Position numbers and translations under genes: made by a program. From NCBI RefSeq assembly GCF_900637855.1, contig NZ_LR134440.1, forward strand, positions 2,108,001-2,172,000: DNA of 64,000 nucleotides, given 5' to 3'. Below the pieces are notes generated by a model, which saw nothing but the letters and a program-made list of their open reading frames with translations, was not told the DNA's origin and did not search any database. Origin of the DNA: Neisseria animaloris. GTDB lineage: Bacteria > Pseudomonadota > Gammaproteobacteria > Burkholderiales > Neisseriaceae. How positions within the stretch are numbered: position 1 is the first letter of the stretch; each line of letters begins with the position of its first letter. This document shows, in pieces, positions 1-8,500 of the stretch.

Positions 1-906
1 TGCTTGGATTTCCTACGCGACATCGGCAAGCATTTTTCTGTGAATGCGATGTTGAACAAAGAATCGGTGAAGCAGCGTATCGAGCGCGACGACGTGGGCA
101 TTTCGTTTACCGAATTTGCTTACGCGCTGCTGCAAGGTTATGACTTTGCCGAATTGAACAAACGTTACGGCACGGTGTTGCAAATCGGCGGTTCCGACCA
201 ATGGGGCAACATCACCGGCGGTATCGACTTGTGCCGTCGTTTAAACAAAGCCACCGTTTACGGCCTGACTTTGCCGCTGGTAACCAAATCGGACGGCACG
301 AAATTCGGCAAAACCGAAGGCGGTGCGGTATGGTTGGATGCGCAAAAAACTTCGCCTTACCAGTTTTACCAATTTTGGTTGAAAGTAGCCGATGCGGATG
401 TGTATAAATTCCTGAAATACTTCACGTTTTTATCGGTTGAAGAAATTGATGCCATCGAAACGAAAGACAAAGCCAGCGGCGTAAAACCGGAAGCACAGCG
501 TATTTTAGCGGAAGAAATGACCCGCTTGATTCACGGTGAAGCGGCTTTGGAAGCGGCGCAACGCATTTCTGCCAGTCTGTTTTCCGGCGACGAAAGCAGC
601 CTGACCGAAAGCGACTACGCACAGCTCGCTTTAGACGGCTTGCCCGCGTTTGAAGTATCAGGCCGTCTGAACGTGGTGGAAGCCTTGATTACTGCGGGTT
701 TGGCTAAGTCAAACAAAGAAGCGCGCGAGTTTGTGAAGAACAAAGCGGTTTTGCTCAACGGTGAAACAGCCGTGTTCAACAACCCCGAACACGCCGCCGA
801 AAAACCCGATGATGCTTACCTGATTACCGACGAATACAAACGCTTCGGCAAATACACGATTATCCGCCGCGGCAAACGCAATCATGCGTTGCTGGTTTGG
901 AAATAG
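1..906 (+). CDS. tyrS: Tyrosyl-tRNA synthetase, C-terminal part (5' end outside window)
   Basis: Class I aminoacyl-tRNA synthetase that charges tRNA-Tyr with tyrosine in the cytoplasm. The window opens in frame inside the gene, so the HIGH-motif Rossmann half is missing and about 301 codons remain. Visible are the tyrosine-site segment [10 protein letters not shown] near residue 62, the KFGKT form of the KMSKS loop near residue 100, and a C-terminal S4-like RNA-binding domain (about residues 230-295) in which [13 protein letters not shown] residues are replaced by [10 protein letters not shown]. An in-frame uptake sequence (about 661-672) encodes Gly-Arg-Leu-Asn. A hairpin terminator follows the stop. 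Identity is firm. Confidence 0.96.
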   Translation, partial: CLDFLRDIGKHFSVNAMLNKESVKQRIERDDVGISFTEFAYALLQGYDFAELNKRYGTVLQIGGSDQWGNITGGIDLCRRLNKATVYGLTLPLVTKSDGTKFGKTEGGAVWLDAQKTSPYQFYQFWLKVADADVYKFLKYFTFLSVEEIDAIETKDKASGVKPEAQRILAEEMTRLIHGEAALEAAQRISASLFSGDESSLTESDYAQLALDGLPAFEVSGRLNVVEALITAGLAKSNKEAREFVKNKAVLLNGETAVFNNPEHAAEKPDDAYLITDEYKRFGKYTIIRRGKRNHALLVWK

Positions 907-922
907 GTAGTTGAAATATTTG

Positions 923-951
923 AGGCCGTCTGAAAAGTTTTCAGACGGCCT
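923..951. terminator. Uptake-sequence pair, bidirectional terminator
   Basis: Two AG-type uptake sequences face each other with 14-bp arms and a 1-nt loop, followed by a T run. It lies between the convergent tyrS and prmB and can serve both. Confidence 0.8.
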
Positions 952-971
952 TTTGGTATGGAGTGGCAGGG

Positions 972-1871
972 TTATTCTTCGCCCAGCAATTGTTCGCGTG
1001 TCAGCAGGAATACGAAGCCGTCGCCGCCGCTGGTCTCCAGCCAAGTGAAAGGGAGTTCGGGGTAGGCGGCTTCGAGCACGTCGCGGTTATGGCCGATTTC
1101 CACCAGCAGCACGCCTTTGGGGTTGAGGAACTTCGCTGCCTGCAAGATGATTTCGCGGGTGGCATCGAGGCCGTCCGAACCGCTGCCGAGGGCGAGCTCC
1201 GGCTCGTGCAAATATTCGGGCGGCAGTTCGTCAACCGATTCGGCATCCACATAGGGCGGGTTGGAAACGATTAAATCGTATGTGCCTTCCAAGCCTTCGA
1301 ACAAATCGGTGTGTATCAGGTTGATGCGGTCTTGCAGGCCGTAGTTTTCAACGTTGATGGCGGCTACTTCTAATGCGTCCAAACTTAAATCGACGGCATC
1401 GATTTCGGCGGCAGGGTAGTGGTGTGCCATCTGAACCGCCAAACAGCCGCTACCGGTGCATAAATCCAAAGCGCGGTGAACCAGTTCTTCGTGTTCTATC
1501 CACGGTTGCAGCGGTTCTCCCAGCAGCTCGTAAATAAACGAACGCGGCACAATCACGCGCTCGTCGACATAAAAGTCGAAATCGCCCTGCCAAGCCTGAT
1601 TGGTGAGGTAGGCAACCGGTACGCGGTCGGTAACGCGCCGTTCGATTAATTCCAACACTTCTACGATTTCGCTTTGCAGTAATTTGGCATCGAGATACGG
1701 GTCGAGAATGTCGAGCGGCAGATTGAGGGTATGCAGAATCAGGTAGGCGGCTTCGTCGTGGGCATTGTCGCTGCCGTGGCCGAAATGCAGCCCGGCATCG
1801 TTAAAGCGGCTGACGGCAAAGCGCAAAAGGTCGCGCACGGTGGAAAGTTGTTTGGCGGCTTCGGCGAACAT
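972..1871 (-). CDS. prmB: Ribosomal protein L3 N5-glutamine methyltransferase
   Basis: SAM-dependent methyltransferase of the HemK family that methylates a glutamine of ribosomal protein L3. The 299 residues show the SAM-binding DLCTGSG loop at 136-142 and the glutamine-binding NPPY motif at 204-207, both diagnostic of the family. The N-terminal helical region is of the PrmB rather than PrmC kind, and the length matches PrmB. It converges on tyrS and diverges from ubiD. PrmC is the only serious alternative, and the lack of prfA next to it favours PrmB. Confidence 0.9.
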   Translation of the reverse strand: MFAEAAKQLSTVRDLLRFAVSRFNDAGLHFGHGSDNAHDEAAYLILHTLNLPLDILDPYLDAKLLQSEIVEVLELIERRVTDRVPVAYLTNQAWQGDFDFYVDERVIVPRSFIYELLGEPLQPWIEHEELVHRALDLCTGSGCLAVQMAHHYPAAEIDAVDLSLDALEVAAINVENYGLQDRINLIHTDLFEGLEGTYDLIVSNPPYVDAESVDELPPEYLHEPELALGSGSDGLDATREIILQAAKFLNPKGVLLVEIGHNRDVLEAAYPELPFTWLETSGGDGFVFLLTREQLLGEE

Positions 1872-1943
1872 GGGGTTTCCGTTCGTAAGGTAAAAACGTG
1901 ATTATAGCGGAGGAACGGTTGCAAGAGTATTTCAGACGGCCTC

Positions 1944-1973
1944 CTGAATCATGAAGCGGCCTTCTGCTATAAT
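1944..1973 (+). promoter_or_regulatory. Putative ubiD promoter with extended -10
   Basis: TATAAT at 1968-1973 is preceded by TGC, giving an extended -10 (TGn). The -35 at 1944-1949 is poor (CTGAAT, spacer 18). Transcription from here would place an uptake-sequence hairpin in the ubiD leader. Confidence 0.45.
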
Positions 1974-2002
1974 CCGCTGTTCTTATCTGTTTCTTATCAA
2001 CA

Positions 2003-2034
2003 GGCCGTCTGAAAACAGCTTTTCAGACGGCCTC
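2003..2034. terminator. Uptake-sequence pair in the ubiD leader
   Basis: Inverted uptake sequences with 14-bp arms and a 4-nt loop end 12 bases before the ubiD start codon. No T run follows on the + strand, so its effect there may be on leader folding rather than termination. Confidence 0.5.
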
Positions 2035-2046
2035 GAAAGTAATCTG

Positions 2047-3525
2047 ATGAAATACAACGATCTGCGTGATTTTATCCAAAAGCTTGAGCAGGAAAACAAA
2101 CTCAAGCGCATCGGTTTGCCGGTTTCTCCCCATTTGGAAATGACCGAAATTGCCGACCGCGTGTTGCGTGCCGGCGGGCCGGCGCTGTTGTTTGAAAATC
2201 CGGTGCGGCAAGACGCTTCGCGTTATGATTTTCCCGTGCTGGCCAATCTGTTCGGCACACCCGAACGGGTGGCGATGGGCATGGGTGCGGCGGATGTGTC
2301 GCAATTGCGCGAAATCGGCAAAACGCTGGCTTATCTGAAAGAACCGGAGCCGCCCAAAGGCATTAAAGACGCGTTTTCCAAACTGCCACTGCTGAAAGAT
2401 ATTTGGAGCATGGCACCGAATGTGGTGAAAAAAGCTCCGTGCCAAGAAATCGTGATTGAAGGCGACGATGTCGATTTAAGCAAGCTGCCGATTCAGCATT
2501 GTTGGCCGGAAGACGTTGCACCGTTGGTAACATGGGGGCTTACCGTTACCCGCGGCCCGCATAAAAAACGCCAGAATTTAGGCATTTACCGCCAACAGCT
2601 TATCGGCAAAAACAAGCTGATTATGCGCTGGCTGGCACACCGCGGCGGCGCGTTGGATTTTCAGGCGCACAAAAAAGCCCACCCCGGCGTGCCGTATCCG
2701 GTGGCGGTGGTACTGGGGTGTGATCCGGCCACCATTTTAGGCGCGGTAACGCCGGTGCCGGATACCTTGAGCGAATATCAGTTTGCCGGTTTGCTGCGCG
2801 GTTCGCGTACCGAATTGGTGAAATGTATCGGCAATGATTTGCAAGTGCCTGCGCGTGCCGAAATTGTGCTCGAAGGCGTTATCCACCCCGATGAAACCGC
2901 GCTGGAAGGGCCTTACGGCGACCACACCGGCTATTACAACGAGCAGGATTGGTTCCCCGTGTTTACGGTGGAACGCATCACCATGCGCGAAAATCCGATT
3001 TACCACAGCACTTATACCGGCAAACCGCCCGACGAACCTGCCGTGTTGGGCGTGGCATTGAACGAAGTGTTCGTGCCGCTGTTGCAAAAGCAGTTTCCCG
3101 AAATCGTCGATTTCTATCTGCCGCCCGAAGGCTGTTCGTACCGCATGGCCGTGGTCAGCATCAAAAAGCAATATGCGGGGCATGCCAAGCGGGTGATGAT
3201 GGGCTGCTGGAGCTTTCTGCGCCAGTTTATGTACACCAAATTCATTGTGGTGGTGGACGACGATGTGGACTGCCGCGACTGGAAAGAAGTGATTTGGGCG
3301 ATCACCACCCGCATGGATCCCGTGCGCGATACGGTGTTGGTGGAAAACACGCCGATCGATTATCTCGACTTTGCCAGCCCCGTTTCAGGCTTGGGCGGCA
3401 AAATGGGCTTGGATGCCACCAACAAATGGCCGGGCGAAACCGACCGCGAATGGGGGCGCGTGATTGAGCGTGACAAAGCCACCGTGGCGAAAGTGGATGC
3501 GATGTGGAGCGAGCTGGGGTTGTAA
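2047..3525 (+). CDS. ubiD: 3-octaprenyl-4-hydroxybenzoate decarboxylase
   Basis: Decarboxylates 3-octaprenyl-4-hydroxybenzoate in ubiquinone synthesis, using prenylated FMN made by UbiX. I take the ATG at 2047 (492 residues, beginning [10 protein letters not shown]), which matches the usual length of about 490. The open frame runs 32 codons further upstream, but that part is uptake-sequence and promoter DNA. Family features include the [15 protein letters not shown] segment near residue 180 and the Glu-rich [11 protein letters not shown] loop near residue 285. It is a single-gene unit ending in a hairpin. Confidence 0.95.
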   Translation: MKYNDLRDFIQKLEQENKLKRIGLPVSPHLEMTEIADRVLRAGGPALLFENPVRQDASRYDFPVLANLFGTPERVAMGMGAADVSQLREIGKTLAYLKEPEPPKGIKDAFSKLPLLKDIWSMAPNVVKKAPCQEIVIEGDDVDLSKLPIQHCWPEDVAPLVTWGLTVTRGPHKKRQNLGIYRQQLIGKNKLIMRWLAHRGGALDFQAHKKAHPGVPYPVAVVLGCDPATILGAVTPVPDTLSEYQFAGLLRGSRTELVKCIGNDLQVPARAEIVLEGVIHPDETALEGPYGDHTGYYNEQDWFPVFTVERITMRENPIYHSTYTGKPPDEPAVLGVALNEVFVPLLQKQFPEIVDFYLPPEGCSYRMAVVSIKKQYAGHAKRVMMGCWSFLRQFMYTKFIVVVDDDVDCRDWKEVIWAITTRMDPVRDTVLVENTPIDYLDFASPVSGLGGKMGLDATNKWPGETDREWGRVIERDKATVAKVDAMWSELGL

Positions 3526-3531
3526 GCGCAG

Positions 3532-3563
3532 AGGCCGTCTGAAAAGATGTTTTCAGACGGCCT
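3532..3563. terminator. Uptake-sequence pair after ubiD
   Basis: 14-bp inverted uptake-sequence arms with a 4-nt loop, starting 6 bases after the ubiD stop. The tail of the 3' arm overlaps the -35 of the following tRNA promoter. Confidence 0.75.
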
Positions 3564-3590
3564 TGTTTCAGCGGTAAAATGTGGTACAAT
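3563..3590 (+). promoter_or_regulatory. Promoter of tRNA-Ile2
   Basis: TTGTTT at 3563-3568, a 16-base spacer and TACAAT at 3585-3590 with a TGG extended -10 lie 18 bases before the mature tRNA 5' end. Confidence 0.6.
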
Positions 3591-3608
3591 AGCTGCCTTT
3601 CATAACCC

Positions 3609-3684
<76 letters not shown>

Positions 3685-3743
3685 AAATACCCAACCGCAT
3701 GAAGCAGTCGTTTCATGCGGTTTTGTTTTTTATCCGCAAGGTG

Positions 3744-4664
3744 ATGAGTTCAAAAATGATGTACACCGGACGTTTCGCGCCCAGTCCCACCGGTTTGCTG
3801 CATATCGGTTCGCTGCTTACCGCCGTGGCTTCTTACGCCGATGCCAAAGCGCACGGCGGCAGATGGCTGGTGCGGATGGAAGACCTCGACCCGCCGCGTG
3901 AAATGGTGGGGGCGGCGGACGATATTTTGCGTACGCTCGAAGCATTCGGTTTTGAGTGGGACGGCGAAGTGGTATATCAAAGCCGCCGTTATGCTCTTTA
4001 TGAAGACGCTTTAGGCCGTCTGAAAGACAAAGGGCTGGTGTATCCCTGCTATTGCAGCCGTAAAGACTGGCAGGCGGCGGCGCAGTTGGGGGCGGACGGT
4101 TTCGTGTATAACGGCAAGTGCGGCAAGCCCGATTACAGGCCGTCTGAAAACGATTCGGCCAAAACGCCGGCATGGAGGCTGCGCGTGCCCGACGAAGTGG
4201 TGGGCTTCGACGACGAAATCGTCGGGCATTATGAGCAGAATCTCGCCCGCGACATCGGCGATTTTGTGCTGCTTCGGGCGGACGGTTTTTGGGCGTATCA
4301 GCTTGCGGTGGTAGCGGATGATGCCGATCAGGGCATCACGCATATCGTGCGCGGGCAGGATTTGCTGGTGTCCGCGCCGCGCCAGATTTGGCTTCAACGT
4401 TGCTTGGACTATGCCGCGCCGCACTATGCACACCTGCCGTTGCTGGTTAATGCGCAAGGGCAGAAATGGTCGAAACAGACGCTGGCTCCGGCATTGGACT
4501 TAAACGCGCGGGAACGGCTGCTGCGACAGGTAACGGCATACCTGAATCTGCCCGATGCGCCGGAAGTGGACAAACCGCAAGAGCTGCTGGCATGGGTTGC
4601 GGCGCATTGGGATATGCGGAACGTGCCGCGTGAAGCGATTTGCACGGAAGGTACGGATAGGTAG
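3744..4664 (+). CDS. gluQ: Glutamyl-Q tRNA(Asp) synthetase
   Basis: GluRS paralogue without an anticodon-binding domain. It attaches glutamate to queuosine in tRNA-Asp. Seen are the HIGS motif at residues 20-23, a zinc-site CYC near residue 101 with a further Cys downstream, and KWSKQ in place of KMSKS. The 306-residue length fits GluQRS and is far shorter than GluRS. The start is uncertain: ATG 3744 has AAGG only 2 bases upstream, while ATG 3756 has it 14 bases upstream. Two uptake sequences lie inside the gene (about 4013 and 4137). Confidence 0.92.
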   Translation: MSSKMMYTGRFAPSPTGLLHIGSLLTAVASYADAKAHGGRWLVRMEDLDPPREMVGAADDILRTLEAFGFEWDGEVVYQSRRYALYEDALGRLKDKGLVYPCYCSRKDWQAAAQLGADGFVYNGKCGKPDYRPSENDSAKTPAWRLRVPDEVVGFDDEIVGHYEQNLARDIGDFVLLRADGFWAYQLAVVADDADQGITHIVRGQDLLVSAPRQIWLQRCLDYAAPHYAHLPLLVNAQGQKWSKQTLAPALDLNARERLLRQVTAYLNLPDAPEVDKPQELLAWVAAHWDMRNVPREAICTEGTDR

Positions 4665-4684
4665 ATTTATCAAATCACAAAGGC

Positions 4685-4729
4685 AAAGGCCGTCTGAAAG
4701 CTCACAAGGTTCGCTTTCAGACGGCCTTT
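4685..4729. terminator. Uptake-sequence pair between gluQ and coaD
   Basis: Arms of 17 bp, loop of 11 nt and a T run at the right side. It serves the convergent gluQ and coaD. Confidence 0.8.
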
Positions 4730-4747
4730 TTCTAACTTCGGGGCGCG

Positions 4748-5260
4748 TTAATCCGAGTTTTCATGGTCTTTCAGGATTTTTTGGTACACCGCTTCGGGCA
4801 GGTAGCGGCGAATCATCTCGCGCCATCCTTCGGGGCCGACCATGCCTTTGACCATAGTGGACGACACTTCGGCGAATTCGCGCGGCGGCATCAGGATAAC
4901 GGTGGTGATGTCGGGCTGCAAATCGCTGTTGATGTAGCGCATCGAGCGTTCGTATTCGTAGTCGGAAGCGGTGCGGATGCCCCGAACCACAAAACGCGCA
5001 CCGATGCTGTAAGCGTAGTCCACCAAAAAGCGGTTGCCGAAGATGGTTACTTTCACGTTGGGGAATTCCTGCGTAATCGCTTCCAGCATTTCGCGGCGCT
5101 CTTCGGCGGTGTAGGTGCTGCGTTTTTCAGGATTGGCACCGATGGCGATAATCAGTTCGTCGAACATGGCCTGTGCGCGGCTGATCATCCATAAATGGCC
5201 GTTGGTGGGCGGATCGAAGCTACCGGCATAAACGGCACGGCGCAGAGAGGGAGTGCTCAT
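4748..5260 (-). CDS. coaD: Phosphopantetheine adenylyltransferase
   Basis: Transfers AMP from ATP to 4'-phosphopantetheine, the penultimate step of coenzyme A synthesis. The nucleotidyltransferase T/HxGH motif is TNGH at residues 19-22, followed by the substrate loops [11 protein letters not shown] near residue 90 and ISSTMVK-like [10 protein letters not shown] near residue 128. I use the ATG at 5260 (170 residues, [13 protein letters not shown]), the normal CoaD length. The longer open frame runs into uptake-sequence DNA. Confidence 0.95.
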   Translation of the reverse strand: MSTPSLRRAVYAGSFDPPTNGHLWMISRAQAMFDELIIAIGANPEKRSTYTAEERREMLEAITQEFPNVKVTIFGNRFLVDYAYSIGARFVVRGIRTASDYEYERSMRYINSDLQPDITTVILMPPREFAEVSSTMVKGMVGPEGWREMIRRYLPEAVYQKILKDHENSD

Positions 5261-5330
5261 GTGGAAAATCGGAAAGATTGAATAAACGGCTGGCAGGATA
5301 ATGCTTGGGAAAATGAATGTCAAAACAAAA

Positions 5331-5369
5331 AGGCCGTCTGAAAAGAACAACTTGTTTTTCAGACGGCCT
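5331..5369. terminator. Uptake-sequence pair after hemW
   Basis: 14-bp arms and an 11-nt loop, 44 bases beyond the hemW stop. Confidence 0.7.
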
Positions 5370-5412
5370 GACGGTTTTTATCCATATGTTTTATTTGGGC
5401 TTATTGTAAGCC

Positions 5413-6588
5413 TCATAAAAAACATTGCAGCAAGTCGTTGAGAAACCGCCGCCCCAGTTCGGTCGGCCTGAAAAATTGCGGGTCGGTATCCAGCAGACCT
5501 TGCTGCTGCGCGGTGCGGATTTGTGCGGCGATGTGTGCGGGCGAGATGCCGGTGCGCTCTTGCAGCCACGCAGCAGGCACGCCGTCGGTGAGGCGCAGGG
5601 CGTTCATCATGAATTCAAACGGCAAATCTTCGGCGGCCACGGTTTTGCGTTCGATGGCATCGGCCGGGTTGCCGTGCATGGCGGCGAGATAACCGTTGGG
5701 GTGGCGTTTGCGGGTGGTGCGCTCGATATGGGTGGGGTAGGAAATTTTGCCGTGCGCGCCCGCGCCGATGCCGATGTAGTCGCCGAACTGCCAATAATTG
5801 AGGTTATGGCGGCATTGTTGCCCGGGGCGGGCGAAGGCGGATGTTTCGTAATGCTCGAAACCTGCGCTTAAAAGCTCGGCGTGAACGGCATCTTCGATAT
5901 CTTGCGCCGCTTCGTCTTGCGGCAGGCCTTTGGGCGGTGTGTGGCCGAAGGGTGTGTTCGGTTCCATCGTCAAATGGTAGGCACTGATGTGGCTTGCGCC
6001 GGTGGCGATGGCGGTTTGGATGTCGGATAAGGCCGTCTGAACGGTTTGGTTCGGCAGTGCATACATGATATCGACGTTGACTTTGTCGAACAGGCCGAGA
6101 GCGGTTTCGATGGCATTCAGGGCTTCGCTGCGGTTGTGGATGCGCCCCAATGCGGTGAGTGCGGCATCGTTGAAACTCTGTACACCGATAGAAAGCCGCG
6201 TGATGCCTGCGTCTTTAAACCCCTGAAATTTTTCTTTTTCAAACGTGCCGGGGTTAGCTTCGAGCGTGATTTCGGCTTGCGGTTGCAGCCTGACAAGCGA
6301 GCGGATGCCGCCGAGCAGACGGTCTATCGAGGCCGCCTGAAACAGGCTGGGGGTGCCGCCGCCGATAAAAACCGTTTCGACGGGCCGCCCCCACACATTG
6401 GGCAGCTCGGTTTGCAGGTCGGCCAGCAGCGCATCAATATAGGTTTGTTCGGCCAAATCGCTTTTGGCTTGATGCGAGTTGAAGTCGCAATACGGACACT
6501 TGCGCACGCACCACGGGATGTGGATGTAGAGCGATAAGGGGGGCAGGGCGGTAAGGTGGCCTGCGCGGGTGAAGCTGAGTTCGGTCAT
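5413..6588 (-). CDS. hemW: Radical SAM heme chaperone HemW
   Basis: HemW-type radical SAM protein, once annotated as an oxygen-independent coproporphyrinogen oxidase. It binds haem and is thought to deliver it to respiratory enzymes. The 391 residues carry the iron-sulfur CxxxCxxC motif at C27, C31 and C34 followed by DF, and the GGGTPS motif near residue 76, which is typical of the family. Length and the extra C-terminal domain agree with HemW rather than HemN. An uptake sequence lies in the coding region near 6030. Confidence 0.9.
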   Translation of the reverse strand: MTELSFTRAGHLTALPPLSLYIHIPWCVRKCPYCDFNSHQAKSDLAEQTYIDALLADLQTELPNVWGRPVETVFIGGGTPSLFQAASIDRLLGGIRSLVRLQPQAEITLEANPGTFEKEKFQGFKDAGITRLSIGVQSFNDAALTALGRIHNRSEALNAIETALGLFDKVNVDIMYALPNQTVQTALSDIQTAIATGASHISAYHLTMEPNTPFGHTPPKGLPQDEAAQDIEDAVHAELLSAGFEHYETSAFARPGQQCRHNLNYWQFGDYIGIGAGAHGKISYPTHIERTTRKRHPNGYLAAMHGNPADAIERKTVAAEDLPFEFMMNALRLTDGVPAAWLQERTGISPAHIAAQIRTAQQQGLLDTDPQFFRPTELGRRFLNDLLQCFL

Positions 6589-6612
6589 GGTCGGATATAA
6601 GGCGGTAGGCGT

Positions 6613-6665
6613 TTTCAGACGGCCTCAAAAGGAGAGCGAAAGGGTTAAGGAGAGGCCGTCTGAAA
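6613..6665. repeat. Tail-to-tail uptake-sequence pair
   Basis: Two uptake sequences in the opposite order to the usual terminator pairs, with 14-bp arms and a 25-nt loop, just upstream of hemW. Confidence 0.6.
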
Positions 6666-6679
6666 GTTTGCGGCAAATA

Positions 6680-6815
6680 AACTTTGCTTCTGCTGCGGTG
6701 CTTTGGCTCGAAGAGAATGATGTTGCAGACCGCCGCAAGCGGCCGGAATCGGTTCCGTGTTCTTTACACTGGCAGCGGCTTGCCGCTTGGTATCAAAAAT
6801 AAGTTTATCGGCTGT
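6680..6815. repeat. Degenerate intergenic repeat with small stem-loops
   Basis: A structured stretch containing GCCGC-AA-GCGGC and GCGGC-TT-GCCGC stem-loops around the segment GAATCGGTTCCGTGTTC. From memory, the order (AGAGAATGAT, hairpin, GAATCGGTTCCGT, TACACTG..GCGGCTTGCCGC) resembles a common Neisseria intergenic repeat that often ends in a Correia-type TATAGTGGATTAA end. That end is not present here, so this would be a decayed or partial copy. Confidence 0.4.
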
Positions 6816-6845
6816 ACGATGGTTTTCAGACGGCCTGTGCGGGTT

Positions 6846-7448
6846 TTATTGCGGATACAGCAAATCGATTTTCTTTTTCAATTCAACTAATGCCAACCCG
6901 CGGTGGCTGATGCGGTTTTTGGTATCGGGGTCAAGTTCGGCGGCGGTGCAGCCTAATTCAGGCAGGTAAAAATGCGGGTCGTAGCCGAAGCCGTTTTCCC
7001 CCGCCGCCTGCTGCTGCCAAACGCCGCGCCAGATGCCTTCGGCGATAATCGGCTGCGGATCGTTTTCATGGCGCACCAAAACCAGCACGCAAACGTAATA
7101 ACAGCTTTGATCGGCTTTGCCGGCGAGTTCGGCGGATAGTTTGGCATTGTTGGCGGCATCGGATTTCGGGTTTTCGCCGGCAAAGCGTGCCGAATAAATG
7201 CCGGGTGCGCCGCCCAGAGCGGGCGCACAGATGCCGCTGTCGTCGGCCAATGCCGGTTTGCCGCTGTGTTTGCTGGCATGGCGGGCTTTGGCGATGGCGT
7301 TTTCGATAAAGGTAACGTGCGGTTCGGGGCATTCGGGTACATTGAGTGCAGATTGCGGCAGCACTTCGATATGGCGGCTTGCAAACCAACGGGTGAATTC
7401 TTTGAGTTTGCCGGCATTGCCGCTGGCCAAAACGATTTGCTTAAACAT
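6846..7448 (-). CDS. rdgB: XTP/dITP diphosphatase
   Basis: Ham1/RdgB pyrophosphatase that removes dITP, dHAPTP and XTP from the nucleotide pool. The 200 residues begin MFKQIVLASGNAGKLKEF, with the family SGN-xx-K motif at residues 9-14, and contain the DDSGIC motif near residue 70 and the SHRG motif near the C-terminus. The start codon at 7448 overlaps the last 8 bases of the upstream small membrane protein, so the two are probably translationally coupled. Confidence 0.95.
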   Translation of the reverse strand: MFKQIVLASGNAGKLKEFTRWFASRHIEVLPQSALNVPECPEPHVTFIENAIAKARHASKHSGKPALADDSGICAPALGGAPGIYSARFAGENPKSDAANNAKLSAELAGKADQSCYYVCVLVLVRHENDPQPIIAEGIWRGVWQQQAAGENGFGYDPHFYLPELGCTAAELDPDTKNRISHRGLALVELKKKIDLLYPQ

Positions 7449-7692
7449 GTTTGTTTTCCTGTTGTTCTGCCTGCATGCGCGCAGCTTGAACGGCTTTATT
7501 CCGTGCCACTTGGCGGATATAGAGGGCGAGACAGGCAATCTGGCCGAACACGGCGGCAAAGGCGAATAAAAAGCCGGCGACGGCAAACTGTTTGCTTCCG
7601 ATAGAAAGCAGCCAACTTCCGAGCAATACTAAAGCCATGAATAAAAGCGTAAAAAAGGCGATGCCGAGCAGATAGGTTTTGCGGGCGTTCAT
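7441..7692 (-). CDS. Small membrane protein of unknown function
   Basis: An 83-residue protein with two likely membrane helices (about residues 8-30 and 37-60) and a charged C-terminal tail rich in Arg, Gln and Glu. It begins with ATG at 7692 and overlaps rdgB by 8 bases, which is the best evidence that it is translated. I do not recognise a family. Its place ahead of rdgB says little about role. Confidence 0.7.
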   Translation of the reverse strand: MNARKTYLLGIAFFTLLFMALVLLGSWLLSIGSKQFAVAGFLFAFAAVFGQIACLALYIRQVARNKAVQAARMQAEQQENKHV

Positions 7693-7777
7693 ATGGTGTG
7701 GGGTGTGCTGTTGAAGGGAAGGATTATAGCGGAGAAACGCCGGGTGAAGGGCGGCGAAGGTGTTTAAACCGGCAGGG

Positions 7778-7808
7778 AGGCCGTCTGAAAAGGTTTTTCA
7801 GACGGCCT
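7778..7808. terminator. Uptake-sequence pair before rnhA
   Basis: 14-bp arms with a 3-nt loop. An extended -10 (TGA then TATGAT at 7813-7818) follows immediately, so the rnhA promoter probably overlaps the right arm. Confidence 0.55.
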
Positions 7809-7846
7809 GTGATATGATGCGCCCGTGACGAATCAAGCAGATTGAT

Positions 7847-8284
7847 ATGGAAAAAACCGTTTACTTATACACCGACGGTGCGTGCAAAGGCAATCCCGGC
7901 GCAGGTGGCTGGGGCGTGCTGATGCGCTACGGCACGCACGAAAAAGAATTGTTCGGCGGCGAGGCCGAAACCACCAACAACCGCATGGAACTGACTGCCG
8001 TTATCGAAGGGTTGAAAGTTTTGAAACGCCGTTGCAGCGTGCAAATCTGTACTGATTCGCAATATGTGAAAAACGGTATGGAAAGCTGGATACACGGCTG
8101 GAAGAAAAACGGCTGGAAAACCGCGTCGAAACAGCCGGTTAAAAATGAAGACTTATGGCGCGAACTGGATACGCTGGTAAGGAAACATGACGTAACATGG
8201 GCTTGGGTGAAAGGCCATGCGGGGTATACCGAAAACGAACGTGCTGATGCGTTGGCAAACAAAGGTGCAGCGGCGTTTTCTTAA
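7847..8284 (+). CDS. rnhA: Ribonuclease HI
   Basis: Cleaves the RNA strand of RNA-DNA hybrids. The 145 residues keep the full catalytic set at the same numbers as the E. coli enzyme: D10, E48, D70, H124 and D134. The basic handle region ([20 protein letters not shown], near 81-100) is also present, so it is a canonical RNase HI. It stands alone, with an extended -10 at 7813-7818 and a hairpin after the stop. Confidence 0.97.
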   Translation: MEKTVYLYTDGACKGNPGAGGWGVLMRYGTHEKELFGGEAETTNNRMELTAVIEGLKVLKRRCSVQICTDSQYVKNGMESWIHGWKKNGWKTASKQPVKNEDLWRELDTLVRKHDVTWAWVKGHAGYTENERADALANKGAAAFS

Positions 8285-8307
8285 AGCAAAAGTGTTTTCA
8301 AACGGCT

Positions 8308-8348
8308 GGAAACCTTACCGCGATGCCGGATAAGGTTCCGGCTTTTTT
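8308..8348 (+). terminator. Intrinsic terminator of rnhA
   Basis: A GGAAACCTTACC / GGATAAGGTTCC stem with a small bulge, then CGGC and seven T. It contains no uptake sequence, unlike most terminators here. Confidence 0.65.
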
Positions 8349-8500
8349 TAATCTCGCTCAATACAATGGCAGTATGCTTTCTTCGCAGATTTGCGGTGTT
8401 GTATAATTACACGTTTGATTGCAAGCCGAATATACAGGCCGTCTGAAAACACATTTCCAACCGGACGGCCGTTAAACAAAACAGCACAGGAACACCAACC

